Assembly: GCA_028285625.1 (NCBI GenBank)
Contig: JANQOX010000006.1
Location: 1 to 64,000 of the forward strand
Reading direction: 5' to 3'
Length of the DNA stretch: 64,000 nt
Origin: Myxococcota bacterium
Lineage (GTDB): Bacteria; Myxococcota_A; UBA9160; UBA6930
The translations under genes and the position numbers were made by a program. Under the pieces are notes generated by a model, which saw only the letters and a list, made by a program, of their open reading frames with translations, was not told the origin of the DNA and did not search any database. This document shows, in pieces, positions 45,001 through 54,000 of the stretch. Within the stretch, counting starts at the first letter, position 1. Each line of letters opens with the position of its first letter.

Positions 45001-48000
45001 GGCTCGACCAGCTCATCACCCTGCGCGACGCCTACTCGGGCGACCCCGTCGCGAAGGACGCCTTCAACGCCGAGATCCGCTTCCTCCAGCAGCAGGTCAT
45101 CGACCTCGGCTTCGGGTTCATCGTGCCCGACGGCACCGGCGGCGGTACCGAGCTCGTCGATCCGGACTTCGACCTCTCCACGCTGACCCAGGAGCAGGTG
45201 GACGACATCGCGCTCGACGCGGACGTGCCGATCCGGCTCATCACGGTGAGCCCGATCTTCGCCCAGTCGGCCGACATCGTGATCGAGGCCGACTTCCTCC
45301 AGGGCGGCCCCCAGGCCGTGCTCGACGCGCCCGGCGACACCGTGATCCGGGTGATCAACGCCACGCCCGCCTTCCTGCGCATCGAGGGCGCGGTGATCCC
45401 CGACGAGGCGGGCGGCCGCATCCTCTTCAAGGGCGCGCCGATCCTCGGCGACACGCTGGCGGAGCGGCGCCAGGCCATCTCCGACCGCAACGATCGGGTC
45501 GTGCCCGTGCAGTTCGCCGAGATCAACACGAAGCAGACCAGCGATCCGCCGCTCATCGAGATCGTCTCGAGCTTCAACCCCGACGAGCCCCAGAACGAGA
45601 TCGACTTCCCGGGCGTGATCGTGCCGGTCCTCGAGGTCACGGGAGACATCGAGAACGTCCTGGGGACGGTCCGCATCCGCAACGAGGCGGGCAGCATCTC
45701 GGTGGCCGCGGACATCTCCGCCGACACCATCGACCTGTTCGCCGGCAAGGACCTGGTGCTCTCGTTCATCGAGGGCTTCCGGCACCTGGGCGGCGAGCCC
45801 CGCTCGCATTGGCGCGACCTGGTGGACGCCAACGAGGCCGTGAACGCGCTGATCCGCGACCTGCGCTTCAAGCTCGAGCAGGACACGGGCGGCGTGGTGA
45901 GTATCGACCTCTCCACCGGCGGGCTCGCGCCCGTGGTCGCCCAGACCATGATCACCCTGGCGGCGAGTGTCGATCTCGAGGTCGCCGACGCCCAGGCCAA
46001 GCTGAACCGCATCATCGGCGCCGACCTCACCTCGCCGCGCGGTGGCTTCGACAGCACGAGCGTCGCCGGCAACAACGTCTTCATCGCGGGCCGATTCCTC
46101 AACATCAATGGCGTCGTCCAGAGCGGGGTCCCCAACTGGAGCCTGCAGATCGACGACTCGCCGCAGCTCGAGGCGCTGATCCGGCAGTTCAACGCCGAGA
46201 ACCTGCGCACCGGCCAGCGCTTCTTCTCGTTGGTGGGCGAGGACGGCCGGCCGCTCGTGCCGTCGATCTCCACCCGCTCGTCCGGGGGCGTGGTGCGCGA
46301 CGAGATCGTCGAGGTCTTCTGGGACACCGACGAGCAGCGCTTCCAGCTCATCGACCAGGTGGTGGGCGGTGGCTTCATGGAGATCCTCGGCCACATCATG
46401 AACACGGGCGGCGAGGCCGGCGAGCTGCGCGTGATGGACGGCTTCGGCCGCTTCGTGATCGACAACAACACCAGCCACGACATCCTGGTGAAGGACCTCG
46501 ACACGGCGCGCGCCCGCGACGCCCAGGGCATCGAGGGCCGCATCCAGATCACCGACTCCGCCAAGGTCGGCCAGGCGTCGGCGGCCAGCGGCAACACCGC
46601 CCTCACCACCATCTACACGCGCGTGGGCGACACCATCCGCGTGGTCGACAGCGCCACCCGCGACGCCCAGACCGACGACCCGAACCGGCTGGTGCGAGAG
46701 ACCACCGGCCGGCTCGACAGCTACACGCCGCGGCAGGACCAGCACTACGTCTTCAAGTCGGGTCAAGACCAGATCGACAAGCAGGTGCTCATCTTCGAGG
46801 ACAGGAGCTGGGGCGGCATCGACTTCCTGGTGCCCGACCGGGAGGCGAAGTCGAACACCACGACGAAGCTCCAGGAGACGCCGCTTCCCGAGGGCGAGTT
46901 CCAGCGCGACGACGCCTCGAACAGCACCTACGACTTCAGCTTCGACAACCGCCAGCTCTTCAACTCGTCCACCTACGACGTGAAGACCCGCAAGGGCGGC
47001 TTCCTGGGCCTCACCAAGACCGTCACCACCACCATCACGCGGACGACGGGCAGCAAGAACATCAACACCCACAGCCTGCGCGCCGACTTCCCCATCGCGG
47101 TGCGCTTCATCGGCGACGACAGCGGCTCGATCTCGGTGGAGTCGGGCGGCGACGTGATCCTGGGTGGTCGCCTCCACACCGAGGTCGGCGACCTGTTCGT
47201 GCAGAGCGACGGTGCCATCCGCCAGGAGGTCGACAAGGCCAGCCTGGTGGCCGACGACGTGGTGCTGCGGGCCGGTACGGGCGTGGGCGACGCCAGCGCC
47301 GAGGTGATGACCGACGTCATCAACAGCACCCTGGACGTGGTCACCACCACCGGCGACATCTTCGTCGACGAGGTGATCGAGGGCGTCGAGATCGTCCAGG
47401 CGCGCACGGGCGACGGCAACGTGAACATCCGCGCCCAGGGCAGCATCGTGGCGCTCACCGCAGACACGCTGGTGCAGGGCGAGCGCATCGAGCTGCGCTC
47501 CGAGTCGGGCAAGATCGAGGGCTTCGAGGGCGCGAACCTGCGCATCGACCTCGGCGACGGGCCCGACGCCGCGCTCACCGCCGTGGCGCAGGGCGACGTG
47601 CGCATCCAGGAGATCGCGGGCGACATGCCGCTGCTGTCGGTGGTGTCGGCCTCGGGCGACGTCGTGCTGGACGCGGCGGCTGGCGACGTGACCGACGCCA
47701 ACCCGGCGGAGGACTTCGACCCCCGCGAGCTCGACGAGCTGCGCGCGATCTGGACCGAGATGCGGCTGTTCGGGGCCGAGGCCGAGGCCAGCAAGGCCCA
47801 GGGCGTCTCCGCCTTCAAGAACCTGAAGACCCGGCAGTACCAGGAGTTCTGGGCGTCGAAGAACGTCGAGATCGTGGATCCGACCGACATCGGGTTCGAC
47901 GTGGCCACCGCGCCCCAGGGCGCCGACCGCCTGGCCTTCGGCTCGGCGCACGGCTTCGTCGAGGGTGAAGTGGTCACCTATGACCGCGTCTCGGGTGCGG

Positions 48001-51000
48001 ACCCGGGCTCGCTCGTGGACGGCACGGACTACGTGGTGCACGTGGTCGACGCCAACACGATCCAGCTCGCGGCCAACGAGGCCGATCGCGCGGCGGGCGT
48101 CTTCCTCGACGTGGATGCCACCGGACTCGGAGCGGGCGAGGAGGGCGAGCTCACGAACCAGCCGACGGGCGGCGATCCCGCGGTCGTGAAGCGCTTCGCG
48201 GCGGCGAGCGCCGCAGACGGCGCCGATCGGCTCGCGTTCGCCACACCGCACGGCCTCACGGACGGGCAGGCCGTGGGCTACGCGCGTGGGCTGGGTGCCG
48301 GGGACCTCGCCGGGCTCGACCGCGGTGAGACCTACTTCGTGCGCGTCGTCGACGCGACCACCATCCAGCTCGCCGCGACCGAGGCCGATCTCGCGGCGGG
48401 GACCTTCGTGGACCTCGACCGTGCAGGTCTCGACGCGGGCACCGGCGCACTCACGCCCGTGGGGGCCGACTTCGCACGCTTCGCCGCCAGCGACGTGGTC
48501 GCGGGCGAGCTCGCGTTCGAGTTCGAGCACGGGTTCGAGACGGGCGACGCCGTGCGCTACCAGCAGGCGGCGGACGGCCCGATCGGGGGCCTCACCGGCG
48601 GCGAGAACGTCTACGTGCGCGTGGTCGACGCGACCACCATCGCCCTGCACGCGTCCCGCGCCGACGCCATCGCCGGCACCGACGCGATCCCCCTCGACGC
48701 CACCGGCGCGGGCCAGGGCGCCCACGAGCTGGCGGGCTACCGGGCCGACGCGACGACCTTCGAGCTCGGTGCCGAAGAGCGCGACGTCCTCGGCAAGCAG
48801 CTCCGCGTCCAGGACCCGTCGCTCACGGATCCGCAGGTCGAGGCTGCGCTCGATGCCATCGAGGCCGAGCGCGAGGCCGAGTTCGGCGCCTTCTTCGACC
48901 CGAACTTCCAGTTCGAGTTCGCGCCGGGCAGCACCACCCAGGCCGACCTCGAAGAGGGGGCCGTCTGGACCCTGGACGAGCTGGAGAGCGCGGCCACACC
49001 GGGCGTGGGCGCCATCGTCTTCGGGCTGTCGGATACCGTGCCCGACCAGGAAGACCCGAACGTCTCCGGCCGCGACGTCCGCATCACGGCGTCGGGGCGC
49101 GTGGGCAAGAGCCTCGAGCAGCCCGTCACCGTGTCGCTGTTCGACGCGAGCGGCGAGATCCGCGACTTCGAGGACCTGAGCCAGGAAGAGCAGATCGCGC
49201 TGGCCACGGCCGAGCCGGGCGACATCGAGCTCTCCACCGAGAAGCGCGTGCTCCTCGGTCCGGACGGCCTTCCGGTGCAGAACCCCGACGGCAGCGACCG
49301 CCTGGTCTCCGAGCGCATCACCATCACGCTCAAGGAGGACGTCGACGTCGACGCCTCCGGCGTGATTCGCGTGGTCGGCGGCGAGGACGTGTTCATCGGC
49401 TCCGAGCTCGACGCGGTGCTCGACCAGGTGATCGGAGCCGACGAGGTCCGCATCAAGGCCGAGGGCAGCATCGTCGACTCGGGCCGCGAGGCGGTCCAGG
49501 TGATCGGCACCGACGCGATCCTGGAGTCGGGCCAGGAGTCGATCGGCGCCGCCGACCGCTTCATCCGGATCAACCTCGCCGACCGCGGCGATCTCACCGC
49601 GCGCGCCCGCGACGCGGTATTCGTGGAAGAGGTCTCCGGCAGCATCGACCTCGTGTTCGCCCGGGCCGACGATCTGGTGCGACTCGTGGTCGACGGCTCG
49701 GTCTTCGACGGGCTGGGCAATGACGAACTCAACGTGGGTGGCGGCGCCACGGCCACGGCGGTCTTCCAGCTCACTGCCGGGGGATCGGTCGGCACGGCCG
49801 ACGACTTCCTCGACGTGATCCTGCTCACGGGGCCGATCGGCGGTCTCCAGGTCGACGCGGGTGACGACGTGTTCGTGCGCAGCCCCGGCGCACTCGACGT
49901 GGACGACGTGCGATCGGCAGCGGGCGACGTGCACCTGCGCACCCAGGGCCTGCTGGCGGGCACGGACGTCCTCCTCCACAGCGTGACCGCGCTGCAGGGC
50001 ACGGTGACGGTGCAGTCCGACCTCGCCATCCTCGACGCCGATCGCGATGGCGATGCCGAGATCGTGGCACTGGGAGCCCGCCTGCTGGCGGGCTCGAACG
50101 TCGGCCTGGGCAGCGCGCGCATCGGGACGCAGGTGGACCGCCTCGAGGGCGCCACCACGGTGGGCGCGTTCTTCCTCACCAACGAGGGCGACCTCGAGAT
50201 CGGCGGCCTGCCGCCGCTCGCGCCCATCGGCGCCGTGGTGGGCGTGAGCAGCGAGGAGGAGACGGAGATCGAAGCGCGCGGCTCGATCCGCGTGAGCGAG
50301 GACGTCGCCAGCCGGGCGGGGAACATCCTGCTCGTGGGGCGCGACGACGTCACCTTCGCCACGGGCGCGGCGCGCTCGCCGAATCTCGTCACCATCGAGG
50401 CCACCACGGGCGCGATCCTCGACGACGATCCGGCGGCCCCCGCCGACGACGTGGCGGCCGGGCAGGCCATCCTGCGTTCGGCCGCGGGCGTGGGCACCGA
50501 CGCCGACCCCCTCGAGACCACGGTGGGGAACCTCGAGGCCGAGGGTGGCACCGGGGGCGTCTTCGTCGACGACAAGGGCGGCCTGGTGATCGGCGGCGTG
50601 AGCCCGCTGGTGGGCGTGCGGGCCGACGAGACGATCCGCATCACCTCGGCGAGCCCGCTCACGGTGACCGAGGACGTGGTCTCGGCGAACGCCGACATCA
50701 CCCTGCACGCCGTCGAGGACGCCGCGGCGGGCGACGACCTGGTGGTGACGAACGGGGCGACGGTCGACGCCGCCACCACGGCGACCCTGCTGGCCGGCGA
50801 CGACCTGCGCGCCGACGCAGGCACGACCGTGCGCAGCGGCGTCTCGATCACCCTGCGCGGCGACCACGCCGACGCCGACGCCGGCGTGGGCACCCGCATC
50901 GATCTCGACGGCAGCCTCGACTCCACGACGATCCGGATCACCGGCGAGCGCGACGACGACGTCTTCGACCTGGCGCTCGAGTCGCTTGCGGGTCACACCA

Positions 51001-54000
51001 CCGTGCTCGGTGACCGCGATGGCCTCGCGGGCGGCGAGGACCGCTTCATCGTCGACCGGCTGCCGACCCTCAACACGTCCCACGTGCGCCCCGGCCACCC
51101 GGTGGCGACGCCCGTGCGGGACACCCTCGACCTCGACGGCCGCGGGGGCACCGACCGCTACGAGATCCAGGTGGCCGGCGGCCGCTCGGACTCGATCATC
51201 AACGTCGACGACACCGGTGCCCCCGACGACGGGACGGACACGCTGACGATCACCGGCACCGACGCCGGTGATCCGGGCAATGCCTCGGGCAACGACCTGT
51301 TCCTGCTGCGCGAGCGGTTCGTGGCCTACCTCACGCCGCAGACCCCGCTCGGTGACGCCGGTGCGCCTCCGGGCGAGCTGCACCCCGAGGTCGAACGGAT
51401 CAACTACGACCGGGGCGTCAACGGCCGCCTCCTCGTCACCACGGGGGAGGGCGACGACCAGTTCTACGTGGACGACAACAGCGCGCCCACCACCCTGGAC
51501 GGCGGCCAGGGCCGCGACTTCTTCCAGGTCGGCCAGGTCTTCGGCGAGGACCCCAACGACGCCGCCGCCGACGACGTCCAGCAGATCGACCTCACCTCCG
51601 ATCGCGATGCCTTCGAAGTCACGCCGATCACACGGGGCTTCCTGACGGTCGGCGTCGACCATCCGACGGTGCTGCAGGGAGGCGAGGGCGCCGACACGTT
51701 CTCGATCTACAGCAACAAGGCCGAGCTGCGCATGGAGGGCGAGGACGGCAACGACGTCTTCAGCATCCGCGCCTTCGTCGCCGAAGCCAACCTCAACCTG
51801 AACGCGGGCGCTGGCGACGACCTCATCGAGTACAACATCAACGCCCCGGTCTCGATCAACGGCGGAGACGGCTTCGACACCGTGGTCGCCCTCGGCACCG
51901 AGGCCGACGACGTCTTCCTGGTGACCGAGGACGGTGTCTTCGGCGCCGGCCTCAACATCCGGGTCGACGGCGTCGAGGAAGCGCTCGAGGTCGACGGCCT
52001 CGAGGGCGACGACACCTTCTTCGTGCTCTCCACGCGCAAGGACGTGGTCACCACCCTGATCGGCGGCCTCGGAAGCGACACCGTGAACGTGGGGGGCGAC
52101 CAGACCGAAGGCGTGGTCAGCCGCGACCTGCGCGGCCGGCTCGGCTCCATCAACCACGGCACGACGAGCGGCGACGCCGACTACGACCGGCTGGTCGCCG
52201 ACGGCGTGCAGACGATCATCGCCGATCCGGACCAGGCGACGTTCCAGATCGTCGAGTCGGACGGTGAGACCCGCGTGATCGAGGGGACGGCGGTGGCCGA
52301 CTCCTACACGATTGCCATGCAGCTCGATCCCGCGACCGTGGACGCCGGTACCGTGGCCTTCCTCACGGTTTCCGCGGCGCTCTCTTCTTCTCACGACCGG
52401 CGCCTCGACAAGCGCGCGGGCGGCACCGTCGATGCGCAGTCGATCCTCGTCTCGACCAACGGGACCGACTTCTTCGAGTCGCTCGTCGTGACCTTCGACG
52501 CGTCGCAGCCCGACTGGAACACCCCGCGCGAGATCTTCGTTCGGGCCGCGTCCGACGATGCCATCGAGGGCGAGCGGACCGTGGTGGTCAACCACAGCCT
52601 GCTCTCGACGAACGGGGCCCTCGACGAGACGCCGATTCCGAACGTCGCCGTGAAGGTGCTCGACGACGACGAGGGGGCGCTGATCTTCCGCGAGACGGAC
52701 GACGCGACCCGGGTGCTCGAGGGGCAGGTCGGTGCGATCGAGGACACCTACGCCGTGCGCCTGAGCGTCGCCCCGACCGCCGACGTCGTGGTCGCCCTCG
52801 CGCCCGAGGACGGTGAGATCGCCCTGTTCGACGAGGGGGGAAATCCCCTTACGGAGCTGGTGTTTACAGCTGCGAACTTCGACCAGGAGCGCATCGTCAC
52901 GGTGCGCGCCGTCGACGATGCCACGCCGGAGAACAGGCTGCGCACGGCGATCGGGCACACGCTCACCAGCGGCGACCCCATCTTCCAGGACGTGGGCCCG
53001 TTCGAACTCGAGGTCGTGGTCTTCGACGACGACCGCCCGGGCGTCCTCGTGACGGAGAGCGGCGGAACCACGATCGTGGGACCGGGGCAGAGTGACGACT
53101 ACACGCTGCGGCTGGTCTCGGAGCCGGACCAGGACGTCGTGCTCGACGTGTTCTCGGACGGCCAGACGCTGGTCTCGAGCGGTGGCGCCGGCGCGTCGGC
53201 CACGCAGGTCACGTTCACCCCGACCGACTGGTTCCTGCCCCAGACCATCACCGTGGACGTGGACCCCTCGTTCACGCCTCAGCCCGGCGACAGCTTCGTG
53301 CGCCAGGAGCCGGTGCGCGAGCACCTGACGAGCCGTCTCGAAGGCCCGCTCATCGTCGAGGGCGGCGTTGCCGAGAACAAGGACCGCTCGCTGCGCGATC
53401 CGGTGGCGCTGCCCACCGAGCTGGCTGCAGGGGCCAAGCCCCTCGAGGTCGACACCGACGAGACGCGGCAGTCCGACCGCCTGTTCGTCTTCAACGACAG
53501 CAGCCGCGCCGACGACACCGGCAGCCTGACCGCGACCACCCTCGCGAACTCGGTCGTCACGCTCTCGAACCCGCGCAACCTCTTCATCGACGGCATGGGC
53601 GGGCCCCTCCAGGTGGACGTCAGCGAGGCCCAGGACGGCTCCGAGATCGTCGGGTTCGAGGGCGGCATCACCTTCGACGACATCGAGGTGACCGAGGTGC
53701 TGCTCGGCGAGGGCAACGACACCTTCACCGTCGACGCCACCAGCGCCGGCACTCCGGGCGCCGAAGACCTGGTGGTGACCGCCATCCACGGTGGCGGCAA
53801 CCGTGCCCTGGCCTCGGGCGTGATGGGAGGCGACACGCTGCTCGTCACCGGCGGCGGCGGTCCGCTCTCGCCGCTGGTGCTCTACGGCGACACCTCCCAG
53901 GACGGCTCGCGCACCGACTCGCTGCCGCTGCCGGGCCAGAACACCGGCAATGCCTTCGTGTTCGCGAACCCCGGCAACGACCGCATCGACGCGTCGGCCT

